This document shows, in pieces, positions 25,764 through 34,139 of a stretch of DNA of 64,000 nt. The translations under genes were made by a program, and so were the position numbers. The stretch covers positions 992,001 through 1,056,000 of the forward strand of contig NZ_JAMFTH010000001.1 in assembly GCF_024195295.1 (NCBI RefSeq). Reading direction: 5' to 3'. The notes beneath the pieces were generated by a model. The model was not told where the DNA came from. It was given only the letters and a program-made list of their open reading frames with translations, and searched no databases. How positions within the stretch are numbered: position 1 is the first letter of the stretch; each line of letters starts with the position of its first letter. Origin of the DNA: Gilvimarinus xylanilyticus. GTDB taxonomy: Bacteria > Pseudomonadota > Gammaproteobacteria > Pseudomonadales > Cellvibrionaceae.

Positions 25764-27167
25764 ATGAGTGTTTATCACCCAAGCGCCAAACCCGTTGTTG
25801 AACCTATTCCCTACAGCGACAGTGGCGCCACCTACTTTGCGCAAATACGCCATCTAGACCTACCCATTTGGCTGGACAGCTGCCACCCCTACACTCAACA
25901 GGGCCGCTTTGACATCATCGCGGCCAGCCCGACGGTCGAACTGGTTACCCGAGGTGGGCTTACGCAAATCACCGAACACGACGCTAAGCGGCAATGGGAA
26001 AGCGCGGAAGACCCATTTCAACTACTGCAAAACGCCATGCCCCAAGCCTGTGCCAAGGCCCGCGCGGACGGCCAAATACTGCCTTTTTGCGGCGGTGCGC
26101 TGGGGTATTTTGGCTATGACCTAGCCCGTCGGCTGGAGTCGATTCCCTCTGTCGCGGCCGAAGATTTATCCCTGCCCGATATGCACCTGGGAATCTACCC
26201 CTGGGCTATCGTGCTGGATCACCATAAGCAAAAAGCTTGGTTAACTGGCTTACCTGATACAGAATTGAGCTCAGTTCGGGCACTTATAACGGCGGAAACA
26301 AAGTTAAAGTCAATTCTAGAAAACACAAATGAATCTTTTAAAATCAGTCACTTCAAGAGCACTATTAACAAAAAGGATTATATTGAAAAATTCGATATTG
26401 TTCATAATCACATCCGTGAGGGCAACTGCTACCAGATCAATCTGACCCAGCGCTTTAGCGCCGGCTACACAGGCGATCTCTACCCCGCTTATCTGGCACT
26501 TCGCGAAGCCTCCCCCGCCCCTTTTGCTGGCTTTATGCAGCTGCCGCAAGGGGCGGTTCTCAGTCTGTCGCCCGAGCGTTTTATCGCCTGCGACGGCACC
26601 CGCGCCACCACCAGTCCCATTAAGGGCACAGTGGCGCGAAGCCTCAATCCCGACGAGGACCAAACTAACGCCCAACGCTTGCTGGCCAGTGAAAAAGATC
26701 GCGCCGAGAACTTGATGATTGTGGATTTGCTGCGCAATGACTTCAGCCGCTGCTGCTCCCAGGTGACCACCCCAGAGCTGTTTGCTCTGCAGAGCTTCGC
26801 CAATGTGCATCACTTAGTCAGCCGGGTGGAGGGCGTACTCAAGCCCGAGCAAACGCCCATTAAGCTTCTGCGGGCAGCGTTTCCCGGCGGCTCTATCACG
26901 GGCGCACCCAAGGTTCGCGCGATGCAGATTATCGAATCGCTGGAGAGCCACCGCCGCGGTGTCTATTGCGGCAGTCTGGGCTACATCAGTGCCTGCGGCA
27001 ACATGGACACCAGCATCACCATTCGCACCCTAAGCGGCGACGGAGAAAAACTGGTGTGCTGGGGCGGCGGCGGGATTGTGGCCGACTCGACGGCCGATTC
27101 AGAGTACGAAGAGAGTATTACCAAAGTGCGCCTGCTGATGCGCACTTTGGAGGAGGCTTTTGCCTAG
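25764..27167 (+). CDS. pabB: aminodeoxychorismate synthase component I PabB
   Basis: 467 residues, chorismate-binding family. With PabA it makes 4-amino-4-deoxychorismate for folate. The motif SPIKGT (with Lys) marks PabB; anthranilate synthases have Ala there. DLLRNDFSR, FPGGSITGAPK and RRGVYCGSLGYIS are the other conserved chorismate-site blocks. The N-terminal part (FGYDLARRLE) is the Trp-binding-like region. Its TAG stop lies in the CTAG at 27164-27167 that is duplicated by the mobile element immediately downstream. Confidence 0.95.
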   Translation: MSVYHPSAKPVVEPIPYSDSGATYFAQIRHLDLPIWLDSCHPYTQQGRFDIIAASPTVELVTRGGLTQITEHDAKRQWESAEDPFQLLQNAMPQACAKARADGQILPFCGGALGYFGYDLARRLESIPSVAAEDLSLPDMHLGIYPWAIVLDHHKQKAWLTGLPDTELSSVRALITAETKLKSILENTNESFKISHFKSTINKKDYIEKFDIVHNHIREGNCYQINLTQRFSAGYTGDLYPAYLALREASPAPFAGFMQLPQGAVLSLSPERFIACDGTRATTSPIKGTVARSLNPDEDQTNAQRLLASEKDRAENLMIVDLLRNDFSRCCSQVTTPELFALQSFANVHHLVSRVEGVLKPEQTPIKLLRAAFPGGSITGAPKVRAMQIIESLESHRRGVYCGSLGYISACGNMDTSITIRTLSGDGEKLVCWGGGGIVADSTADSEYEESITKVRLLMRTLEEAFA

Positions 27168-27430
27168 GGCCTGTTAACACTAATTAGATGCAGCCTGTTG
27201 CGACTAAAAATTTGCCAATCAAGGCGCGAGGAGAGTGGTTTGGTCACTCCAAATGAACGACGAGCAACGCAGAGTGGCGGATTTTTAGCCGCAACCCGAA
27301 GGGCTGGAGCCAGTTTTGCCCCCAGCGTTGTTGCCGATCACTTATTTGGAACAACCAAACTGCGCTCACGGCGCCTAGCTGGAGACAAAGCTGGTTTCCA
27401 GCAGGCGCATTTAATTAGTGTTAACAGGCC
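27168..27430. mobile_element. MITE-like non-autonomous element with terminal inverted repeats and CTAG duplication
   Basis: 263 bp bounded by GGCCTGTTAACACTAATTA at the left and its complement at the right. The perfect repeat, with the CTAG flanks, is 23 bp, and imperfect similarity continues for about 12 bp more. CTAG at 27164-27167 and 27431-27434 is the likely target-site duplication. Inside, GTTGCGACTAAAAATTTGCC (from about 27196) pairs imperfectly with GGCGGATTTTTAGCCGCAAC (about 27274-27295), so the element can fold. It has no transposase. A 4-bp YTAR-type duplication suggests an IS5-family parent, which is inference. Confidence 0.85.
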
Positions 27431-28336
27431 CTAGACTAAGCGACTGCCGATTAGCAGTAACAATCCGCCAATCACCACCCACTTAGCGGTGTAGTAAAAC
27501 GTGCGGTTTTTCTTCTTTACCGACTTCAAGAAACGCTGATAGCCGAGCAGGCCCTGCCCCAACTTGTTGCCAATACCCGAGTTTGAGGCATCCACATTGT
27601 CAATCTTAAACAGACCATTAAAAAAGCGGCCAAAATACCAATAGCCCTTCTGTACGAATCCCAGCTTTAAGGGCCGATCGATATCGGTCATTAAAATAAC
27701 GCGCGGTGTCTCTGTGTCGTTATAGGCGCTGTGCAGATAGGTTTCATCGAAGATAATGCTGTCGCCATCGCGCCAGGGGTAGTGGAAATCATCAATCTGC
27801 AGACCGCATTTTTCACTATTGGGGGTGCTTAACCCTAAAGAATAACGCAGTGTATAGGCAAAGGGGTCGTGGTGCTGATTAAGCTTTTTGCCCGGATTGA
27901 GCACTGCAAAGAGTGCCAGGTTCAGATAAGGCACCTGATCCAGCAGCTCCATGGTCTTGGGGGCCAGCTCACGGGCCGAGGGTATGTCATGATCGTAGAG
28001 CTTTAGGTAAAAGCTGGTCCAGCGATTATCTTTGTAAAAGCTACTGGCAGGCAAATCATCTTTAGTGGTGATTTTGCCGCCCTGGTATAAAGCCAGAGCC
28101 TCGTCTCGAATCACTTCCCAGTTCTGCTCAATCACGTCCAGCTCCGGGAAATGCTCTTTGGATACCCGCGGGGTTGTGGGCACCTTGCTAAGGCCATAGG
28201 CCGGCAGGTTAAACGGCACCATAAAGGTGGAAAAATCCGTCATTTGCCGGCTTAGGGGGAAAGTGACCCGGTTGCGGGTACGAACGAAGGCTATGCAGCC
28301 AATGTATATTGCAATACAGGTAAGGATGACGCCCAT
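27431..28336 (-). CDS. LpxO-like aspartyl/asparaginyl beta-hydroxylase family protein
   Basis: 301 residues. An N-terminal membrane helix (ILTCIAIYIGCIAFV) and a C-terminal one (WVVIGGLLLLIGSRL) frame an Fe(II)/2-oxoglutarate dioxygenase domain. The iron-binding and cosubstrate region includes HHDPFAYTLRYSLGL, DGDSIIFDETYLHSAYNDTETPRVIL and DIDRP, as in LpxO, which hydroxylates the 3'-secondary acyl chain of lipid A. The length and N-terminal anchor match LpxO, but an aspartyl hydroxylase with another substrate cannot be excluded. Its TAG stop is formed by the right-hand CTAG of the mobile element. Confidence 0.85.
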   Translation of the reverse strand: MGVILTCIAIYIGCIAFVRTRNRVTFPLSRQMTDFSTFMVPFNLPAYGLSKVPTTPRVSKEHFPELDVIEQNWEVIRDEALALYQGGKITTKDDLPASSFYKDNRWTSFYLKLYDHDIPSARELAPKTMELLDQVPYLNLALFAVLNPGKKLNQHHDPFAYTLRYSLGLSTPNSEKCGLQIDDFHYPWRDGDSIIFDETYLHSAYNDTETPRVILMTDIDRPLKLGFVQKGYWYFGRFFNGLFKIDNVDASNSGIGNKLGQGLLGYQRFLKSVKKKNRTFYYTAKWVVIGGLLLLIGSRLV

Positions 28337-28423
28337 AGCCTGTTGACCTCTTGATTACTGGTGTCGCATCTGGGCGCGTATGATACGCAAAACCGTCAAT
28401 CCGACCAAGCACTAGCCGGTGTT

Positions 28424-28648
28424 TTACTCGAAAGCGCTGGCCGAGTCGCCCTTTAAAAGCTCCTGCCGCTCGCGCTCATACTGGTCATAGCTTTTTGCCA
28501 CTCGCTCACGACACTCGGCTTGTGTACTTATGGGTTCTTTGTCGCACTGCCAGCGCTGATCATTCTGGGCGTTGTCGTAAATAGCCTTATGACTGCAGGC
28601 GGCCAGCACTGCGAGCAAAATCAACCCTGTGAATTTAGTCACCTTCAT
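28424..28648 (-). CDS. small lipoprotein of unknown function
   Basis: 74 residues: MKVTKFTGLILLAVLAACS is a lipoprotein signal with lipobox LAAC, so the mature protein starts at Cys18 and is 57 residues. The mature part has two more Cys (WQCDK, AECRE) that could pair, and a charged helical C-terminus. The start overlaps the 3' end of apt by 14 bp, which indicates coupling. Family not recognised. Confidence 0.8.
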   Translation of the reverse strand: MKVTKFTGLILLAVLAACSHKAIYDNAQNDQRWQCDKEPISTQAECRERVAKSYDQYERERQELLKGDSASAFE

Positions 28649-29165
28649 ACTCCAATAGCGCGTGGGTCTGAATATTCCGAGCTTGGAGCCGCCCCAGGCC
28701 GCCAAGTTCCGGCAAGGCAACCACAAAACTGGCCGCGACCACCTCGGCACCCAGTTTTTGCGCCAAGTCCGTGGCCGCCATAGCGGTGCCGCCGGTGGCA
28801 ATCAAATCATCCAGCAGCAGAACCCGCTCGCCCGGTTTAATGGCATCCACATGAAGGCAAAGCATATCCTTGCCGTACTCAAGCTCATAGGTTTGGGCGA
28901 TCACTTTACGGGGCAACTTGCCCGGCTTGCGCGCCATGACCATGCCCGCCCCCAGAGCGACGGCTACGGCGCCCCCAAAGATAAAACCGCGCGCCTCAAT
29001 AGCCAGAACTTTTTGAATACCGGCATCGGCAAAGGGCGCGGCTAGCTGTTCGCAGGCCTCGGCAAATGCCTGGGGATTTTCGACCAAGGAGGTAATATCG
29101 CGAAATTGCACTCCGGGCGAGGGGTAATCGGAAATGGTGGTAATCGCTTGCTCAAGCCTATTCAT
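28635..29165 (-). CDS. apt: adenine phosphoribosyltransferase
   Basis: 176 residues from the ATG at 29165 (MNRLEQAITTISDYPSPGVQFRDIT, the family start); a longer reading from 29198 is open but has no support. It salvages adenine to AMP with PRPP. EARGFIFGGAVA and VLLLDDLIATGGTA (PRPP-binding loop) are intact. The downstream lipoprotein gene overlaps it by 14 bp. A terminator for the csp gene lies just upstream, so it needs its own promoter within a short space or read-through. Confidence 0.96.
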   Translation of the reverse strand: MNRLEQAITTISDYPSPGVQFRDITSLVENPQAFAEACEQLAAPFADAGIQKVLAIEARGFIFGGAVAVALGAGMVMARKPGKLPRKVIAQTYELEYGKDMLCLHVDAIKPGERVLLLDDLIATGGTAMAATDLAQKLGAEVVAASFVVALPELGGLGRLQARNIQTHALLEYEGD

Positions 29166-29194
29166 AATTCGTGGCACAGGGTTGTAGATCGAAA

Positions 29195-29226
29195 ACAAAA
29201 AAGGCGAGGTATTAACCCCGCCTTTT
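29195..29226 (-). terminator. intrinsic terminator after the cold-shock gene
   Basis: On the minus strand: stem GGCGGGG / CCTCGCC (one G-T pair) with A/T extension, loop TTAATA, followed by TTTTTTG. It lies 45 bp past the csp stop. Confidence 0.8.
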
Positions 29227-29270
29227 CGGCTAATCAGCTAGGCTGATTAAGAGAACGTGCACCGTAAAAT

Positions 29271-29477
29271 TTACAGTACTACGATGTTCTCAGCCTGAGG
29301 ACCTTTTTGGCCTTGAGTTACGGTGAACTCAACTTTTTGGCCTTCGGCCAGGGTTTTGAAACCCGAGCCAACAATAGCGCTGAAGTGAGCAAAAACGTCT
29401 GGACCAGACTCTTGCTCGATAAAACCAAAACCTTTCGCTTCGTTAAACCACTTAACAGTGCCAGTAACAGTAGACAT
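29271..29477 (-). CDS. cold-shock domain protein (CspA family)
   Basis: 68 residues, a single OB-fold cold-shock domain. [17 protein letters not shown] holds RNP1-type KGFGFI, and DVFAHFSAI is RNP2. It binds single-stranded RNA and DNA and acts as an RNA chaperone. The leader between the predicted promoter and the ATG is about 140 nt, as is common for cold-inducible csp mRNAs. Whether this copy is cold-induced or constitutive cannot be told. Confidence 0.95.
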   Translation of the reverse strand: MSTVTGTVKWFNEAKGFGFIEQESGPDVFAHFSAIVGSGFKTLAEGQKVEFTVTQGQKGPQAENIVVL

Positions 29478-29626
29478 AGTCTATTCCTTTTCAATCAATG
29501 AGTAAGCCTTGATAGGCGATTGGTGCTAAAAGTGTTGCTATTACTTATGACAAAAAGACCAGAACTGTAGAAACTACTGTTGCTAAGGTTGGGCATAAAT
29601 ATAGGACATACTTTCAAGCGTATTTG

Positions 29627-29654
29627 AGTATATACCCCTGTCAACCCAAGTCAA
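29627..29654 (-). promoter_or_regulatory. predicted sigma-70 promoter of the csp gene
   Basis: On the minus strand TTGACT (-35), 16-bp spacer, TATACT (-10). Transcription would start near 29620, giving a long leader of about 140 nt before the csp start at 29477. Confidence 0.55.
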
Positions 29655-29673
29655 CACACTCGCCGAGGAAAGT

Positions 29674-30513
29674 TTAACCTTGTTCACGCTTGCATAAAGT
29701 CATGCCAATGCCGCCCAAAATAACCGCCGCCGCCACCGCAAAACTGGCTGTTACAGGCTCCGAAATTAACACCATTCCCATAACTGCTGTCCACACCGGA
29801 ACACTCAGCTGCACGGCCCCTGTTTGAGCCGCCGTCAAAAACGGTAAAACCCGATACCAAAGCGCATAGCCAAGCCCCGAGGTCAAAGCCCCCGAGACGA
29901 CCGCAAGCCCTACTCCACGCCAATCCCAGTGCGCCTGTAACCCGATCACGAGCAACAGTGGAAGCCCCAGGATAACCGCCATTTGAAAGCTGGCTGCGGT
30001 GGTCTGCAACGCCGCCCCTGACACCTTGCCGCGCATGGTAAATACACCCCAGGCAACGCCTGCGCACAACATCAGTGCAAAGCCACTGAGCGAGGGTCGT
30101 GATGCGGCCGGTAACAACCAGCCACACAAGCCGGCAAATGCCAGTGCTGCGCCGGCAAGCTCGAGTCGACTGAACCTCGTGCCTTGCCAACGCGCCCAAC
30201 TAAAAATAGTAAGCTGAACCGCAGCAAACAAAATTAGCGCCCCCTCCGCCGCTCCCAGGGACCGATACGCATAGGAAAAAAATAATGCGTACAAAAAAAG
30301 CGAAACAGCATTAGGCCACCGCCCGCGCCAGGTCAGTCTGCCAGGCTTGGCCACCAAAATTGACAGCATTAACGCGCCACTAAACAGGCGAATAAAGCTG
30401 AAGCTGGCCGGGTCGATCAAAGGCTCCGACAGAGCCAGACGGCAGAGAATGGAATTGCCGGCAAAAGCCAGCATAGCCACCAGAGTTAAAAGCGCGATAT
30501 TAGCGAAGCGCAA
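29674..30513 (-). CDS. EamA-family (DMT) transporter
   Basis: 279 residues with about ten hydrophobic helices in two EamA repeats. The first repeat starts at ALLTLVAMLAFAGNSILCRLAL and the second around SGFALMLCAGVAWGVFTMRG, with SEPVTASFAVAAAVILGGIGM near the end. Family members export amino acids or metabolites; the substrate here is unknown. It is flanked by csp and thrH, with no operon signs. Confidence 0.9.
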   Translation of the reverse strand: MRFANIALLTLVAMLAFAGNSILCRLALSEPLIDPASFSFIRLFSGALMLSILVAKPGRLTWRGRWPNAVSLFLYALFFSYAYRSLGAAEGALILFAAVQLTIFSWARWQGTRFSRLELAGAALAFAGLCGWLLPAASRPSLSGFALMLCAGVAWGVFTMRGKVSGAALQTTAASFQMAVILGLPLLLVIGLQAHWDWRGVGLAVVSGALTSGLGYALWYRVLPFLTAAQTGAVQLSVPVWTAVMGMVLISEPVTASFAVAAAVILGGIGMTLCKREQG

Positions 30514-30648
30514 AGCAGCACCACAGGGTTAGAGGTATTGGGGCCCGTCAGTATTTCGGTATCGGCTAAGAGATTGCCGATAGGACGATGAATAACGCTT
30601 TAGCACAAGCGTCACTGCGCCGCCCTGAACAGGCGGCACATAGCCAGG

Positions 30649-31266
30649 TTACAGGCTCAGGTCACGATTACTCGCTTTAATAAACGCCTGTTTAAGCTCA
30701 GCAAAATTGTGCGCGGCCGGGAACTGGGGAAACTCGTCAATGACATTTTGCGGGGCGTGGAACAAAATGCCGGCATCCGCTTCTCCGAGCATAGTAGTGT
30801 CGTTGTAAGAGTCACCCGCGGCGATAATCCGGTAATACAGGGTTTTTAACGCCAGTACCGATTGACGTTTGGGGTCTTTCTGACGCAAGTGGTAGTTAAT
30901 CACTCGGCCATTGTCGTCGGTTTCCAGGCGGTGGCACAGCAGCGTCGGGAAACCCAACTGGCGCATAAGAGGCTGAGAGAACTCATAGAAGGTATCTGAC
31001 AGAATAATTACCTGAAAGCGCTCGCGCAGCCAGTTGATAAAATCTACCGCGCCGTCCAGAGGCTCAAGCGTGGCGATAACCTCCTGAATTTCATTCAGGC
31101 CCAGGTTGTTTTCTTCCAGAATGCGCAGGCGCTGACGCATCAGCACATCGTAATCGGGAATATCCCGAGTGGTGTCTTTGAGCGCGTCAATACCGGTCTT
31201 TTCGGCGAATTTAATCCAGATTTCTGGTACCAGTACACCTTCTAAGTCTAAGCATGCGAGTTCCAC
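30649..31266 (-). CDS. thrH: phosphoserine phosphatase / homoserine phosphotransferase ThrH
   Basis: 205 residues, the length of Pseudomonas ThrH. HAD-fold: nucleophile motif CLDLEGVLVPEIW, motif II ILSDTF, and AAGDSYNDTTML as the metal-binding motif. It dephosphorylates phosphoserine and can transfer the phosphate to homoserine. I chose the GTG at 31266 (protein MELACLDLEG) because GGGGA lies seven bases upstream and the P. aeruginosa protein starts at the same place; a TTG six bases upstream has poorer spacing. Confidence 0.95.
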   Translation of the reverse strand: MELACLDLEGVLVPEIWIKFAEKTGIDALKDTTRDIPDYDVLMRQRLRILEENNLGLNEIQEVIATLEPLDGAVDFINWLRERFQVIILSDTFYEFSQPLMRQLGFPTLLCHRLETDDNGRVINYHLRQKDPKRQSVLALKTLYYRIIAAGDSYNDTTMLGEADAGILFHAPQNVIDEFPQFPAAHNFAELKQAFIKASNRDLSL

Positions 31267-31467
31267 AGCCAAATCCCCTAGTTTTCAAGTCAATAAAAGA
31301 TCGCGAATCTACCCTGCCCGACGCGGAAAAGCAACGTACACCATACGAGCTGTTATAAGGTAATGCCGCAAATCTATTGGGCAGCATGGCGCGGCTTTGC
31401 TATGATTTGCACCCCAAAAGCGCCGCAGAGCGATCCCCGAAACAACCGTGTCAGCAGGAATCCCGGA

Positions 31468-32190
31468 ATGAGTGACAGCATTGCCATCACCGATATTGAA
31501 CAAGAACTTGAGGGCAAAAGCCCGCACAGCATCATGCGCTATGCGCTGGAGCACTACGACAATATCGCCATCTCTTTCAGTGGCGCCGAAGATGTCGTGT
31601 TGATTGATATTGCCAGCCGTATTCGCCCGGATGTAGGGGTATTCTGCCTGGACACTGGCCGCCTGCACCCGGAAACCTACCAGTTTATTGAAAAAGTGCG
31701 CCAGCACTATGGTATCGAGATTGACGTGGTATCGCCCGACGGTGAAGCGGTACGCAAGCTTGTGCGCGAGAAAGGCCTGTTTAGCTTTTATCAGGATACC
31801 CACAAAGAGTGTTGCGGTATCCGTAAAATCGCCCCGCTGCGCAAAAAGCTGTTGGAGGTAGACGCCTGGATTACCGGTCAGCGCAAAGATCAAAGCCCCG
31901 GCACCCGTGCGGACATTCCAGTCATTCAGGACGACAAAGCCTTTGCCCGCGAAGGTGACCGGCTTACCAAGTTTAACCCGTTGGCGAACTGGAGCTCGGA
32001 AGAGGTCTGGGCCTATATTCGCGCCTACGAGGTGCCCTACAATCCACTTCACGATCGTGGCTTTATCTCGATTGGCTGCGAACCCTGCACCAAGCCCGTA
32101 GGCCCAGGCCAGCACGAGCGCGAAGGCCGCTGGTGGTGGGAAGAGGAAACCAAAAAAGAGTGCGGCTTACACGCCAGCAATATCGAGTAG
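31468..32190 (+). CDS. cysH: assimilatory APS-type sulfate reductase CysH (4Fe-4S)
   Basis: 240 residues from the ATG at 31468. It reduces activated sulfate to sulfite in cysteine synthesis. [13 protein letters not shown] is the nucleotide-binding start. KECCGIRK (Cys115, 116) and CEPC (204, 207) are the four ligands of a 4Fe-4S cluster, which marks the APS-reducing type found in Pseudomonas and plants rather than the cluster-free PAPS type of E. coli. ECGLH near the C-terminus carries catalytic Cys232. A thioredoxin-like gene follows four bases after the stop. Confidence 0.96.
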   Translation: MSDSIAITDIEQELEGKSPHSIMRYALEHYDNIAISFSGAEDVVLIDIASRIRPDVGVFCLDTGRLHPETYQFIEKVRQHYGIEIDVVSPDGEAVRKLVREKGLFSFYQDTHKECCGIRKIAPLRKKLLEVDAWITGQRKDQSPGTRADIPVIQDDKAFAREGDRLTKFNPLANWSSEEVWAYIRAYEVPYNPLHDRGFISIGCEPCTKPVGPGQHEREGRWWWEEETKKECGLHASNIE

Positions 32191-32194
32191 TGCG

Positions 32195-32467
32195 ATGAAA
32201 ATCACTCTGGTCAAAAAAATACTGCCCGACGGTCGCCCGTGCCGCAAATGCGTCGATGTGCAGGAAAAGCTAGAACGCTCAGGGCATATTGATCGGATTG
32301 ACGAGGTTCTGGAGGCCCATGAGAGCGACCCTCAAAGCCCAGGAATGCTACTGGCTAAGGAGCATGAGGTTAACCGGGCGCCCTTCTTTATCGTCGAGCA
32401 GGCGGGCGAGCCTCCCCAGATTTACACGGTGTATATGAAATTTTTGCTCGAGGTGTTAGAGCCTTAA
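32195..32467 (+). CDS. thioredoxin/glutaredoxin-like small protein downstream of cysH
   Basis: 90 residues with a CxxC (CRKC, residues 16-19) after the first strand and a cis-Pro position at NRAPFF, as in thioredoxin folds. CysH needs a dithiol donor to reset its catalytic Cys, and this gene begins four bases after cysH, so it may be that donor; this is inference. It overlaps the convergent msrA stop by four bases. Confidence 0.85.
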   Translation: MKITLVKKILPDGRPCRKCVDVQEKLERSGHIDRIDEVLEAHESDPQSPGMLLAKEHEVNRAPFFIVEQAGEPPQIYTVYMKFLLEVLEP

Positions 32468-33099
32468 CCCGGGCAGGAGACCCCGGTACCGCCCAATCCA
32501 CAATAACCACCCGGATTCTTCGCCAGATATTGCTGATGGTAGGTTTCCGCGTAGTAAAACTCGGGGGTGGGCAAGATTTCAGTGGTGATCTCTCCCAATC
32601 CCTTAGCTTTAAGCGCTTGCTGGTAGCGCTCGCGGCTTTGCTCAGCCTCGGTTATCTGTTCGGCCAGAGGCAAATACAAGCCCGAGCGGTATTGGGTGCC
32701 GCGATCATTGCCCTGCCCCATTCCCTGAGTGGGGTCATGGGACTCCCAGAACACTTTTAACAACTCGGCAAAACGGATATCGCCGGGCTTATAAACCACC
32801 AACACGACTTCGTTGTGACCTGTCTGGCCGGTACACACTTCTTCATAGGTAGGATTGGGAGTAAAGCCGGCGGCGTACCCCACCGCCGTCGTGTAGACTC
32901 CATCAAGCTGCCAAAAACATCGCTCCGCGCCCCAAAAGCAGCCCATTCCCAGTATCAACCACTGGGTATCCTCGGGAAACGGCGGCTTAATAGAGTGCCC
33001 GTTAACATAATGCTGTGGCTCAACCGCCAGCGGCTCGCTGCGCCCGGGTAAGGCTTCTTCGGGCGTGGGCATTTGCAATTTCTTTGGGGTAAAAAACAT
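32464..33099 (-). CDS. msrA: peptide-methionine (S)-S-oxide reductase MsrA
   Basis: 211 residues. The catalytic motif [13 protein letters not shown] contains the nucleophile Cys. [14 protein letters not shown] is close to the usual YAGG block, followed by TGHNEVV, and the C-terminal [12 protein letters not shown] holds the resolving Cys residues. It repairs methionine sulfoxide in oxidised proteins. No fused MsrB is present. It ends in a 4-bp convergent overlap with the CxxC gene. Confidence 0.96.
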   Translation of the reverse strand: MFFTPKKLQMPTPEEALPGRSEPLAVEPQHYVNGHSIKPPFPEDTQWLILGMGCFWGAERCFWQLDGVYTTAVGYAAGFTPNPTYEEVCTGQTGHNEVVLVVYKPGDIRFAELLKVFWESHDPTQGMGQGNDRGTQYRSGLYLPLAEQITEAEQSRERYQQALKAKGLGEITTEILPTPEFYYAETYHQQYLAKNPGGYCGLGGTGVSCPG

Positions 33100-33103
33100 A
33101 GTC

Positions 33104-34108
33104 TTAACCTTTTGCCTGTAGGTTCACCACCACTCGCCCGCGCCCGCTTCCTTTAAGCATGGCAGCCAGCAGCTCTGGCACCTGAGTGAGTTCGACCTCG
33201 CGTATTATCAGCGCTTCCTGCTCAGCAGTGAGAGGCACTGCGGCCAAAGACTGCCAGAGCGCCCGCTTTGTCTCGAGTGGCTGCTCTACCGAGTCGATTC
33301 CCAGCAGTGAAACCCCGCGTAAAATAAACGGAAAGACGTTCCCCTCAAGCTCGGGCCCCAAGGCCAAGCCACAATTGGCAATGGCGCCCTCGGGCGCCGT
33401 CGCTTTTAACACATTAACCAGCGCAGCGCCGCCCAGAGAATCCAGGCCGCAGTCCCACTCGGGCTTAAGCAAGGGCTTTGGCGATGATTTAAGCAAATCC
33501 TCGGCGGGTAAGCATTGGCTCGCGCCAAGCTGGGTAAGGCGATCGAACTCCTGCGCTTTACCCGTTACTGCAGTCACGGAGTAGCCCGCGTGAGCGGCCA
33601 AGAGCACGGCCAGAGAACCGACCGCACCCGAGGCTCCGGTGACCACAAAGCGGCGCCCCGCGACCTCTGGCTGAAGCTTTTGAATTTTTTGCATCGCCAT
33701 AGCGGCCGTCAGCCCGGCAGTGCCATAGAGCATGGCGTTGCGCAGGCTTAAATCGTCGGGGCAGACAGATACCCATTGGGCGGGTACCCGACAGTATTCG
33801 GCTAAGCCGCCGGGAGTGTTCATACCAAAGTCATAGCCGCTGATCAGCACTCGCTGGCCCGGAGCGAAGACTCCAGACGGGTCTTGCTCGACCACCCCCG
33901 CGGCATCAATGCCTGGGGTGTGAGGAAACGTCCGGGTAACCCCTGGGTTGCCTGCGGCACTGAGCGCGTCTTTATAATTGAGGCAGGAGTAGTAAACCTT
34001 AATCAGAACCCCCTCTGACCCCAGCTCGCCAAGAGGGAGTCGAGCCACCTCGCAGTGGAAATCGTCGGGGGATTGTTGCGTAACGCGCAGTGCTTGGTAA
34101 TGTGTCAT
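33104..34108 (-). CDS. YhdH/AcuI-family acrylyl-CoA reductase / quinone oxidoreductase
   Basis: 334 residues from the ATG at 34108 (MTHYQALRV); longer readings overlap sohB. A zinc-free medium-chain dehydrogenase: [13 protein letters not shown] at the N-terminus, [21 protein letters not shown], and [13 protein letters not shown] for NADPH binding. E. coli YhdH and Rhodobacter AcuI reduce acryloyl-CoA to propionyl-CoA, detoxifying a reactive intermediate. The exact substrate here is by family only. It starts 32 bp after the sohB stop. Confidence 0.9.
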   Translation of the reverse strand: MTHYQALRVTQQSPDDFHCEVARLPLGELGSEGVLIKVYYSCLNYKDALSAAGNPGVTRTFPHTPGIDAAGVVEQDPSGVFAPGQRVLISGYDFGMNTPGGLAEYCRVPAQWVSVCPDDLSLRNAMLYGTAGLTAAMAMQKIQKLQPEVAGRRFVVTGASGAVGSLAVLLAAHAGYSVTAVTGKAQEFDRLTQLGASQCLPAEDLLKSSPKPLLKPEWDCGLDSLGGAALVNVLKATAPEGAIANCGLALGPELEGNVFPFILRGVSLLGIDSVEQPLETKRALWQSLAAVPLTAEQEALIIREVELTQVPELLAAMLKGSGRGRVVVNLQAKG

Positions 34109-34139
34109 ATAACGCCTCGGCCCTACCCGCTGCAAATAT

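Noticed and set aside
27198-27434. A 78-codon plus-strand frame inside the MITE-like element
   Set aside because: It depends on the inverted-repeat DNA and has no protein features; the element is too short for a transposase.
31309-32115. A 268-codon minus-strand frame opposite cysH
   Set aside because: It lies almost wholly antisense to cysH, whose motifs and catalytic residues are unambiguous. Long antisense frames arise from codon bias in this DNA.
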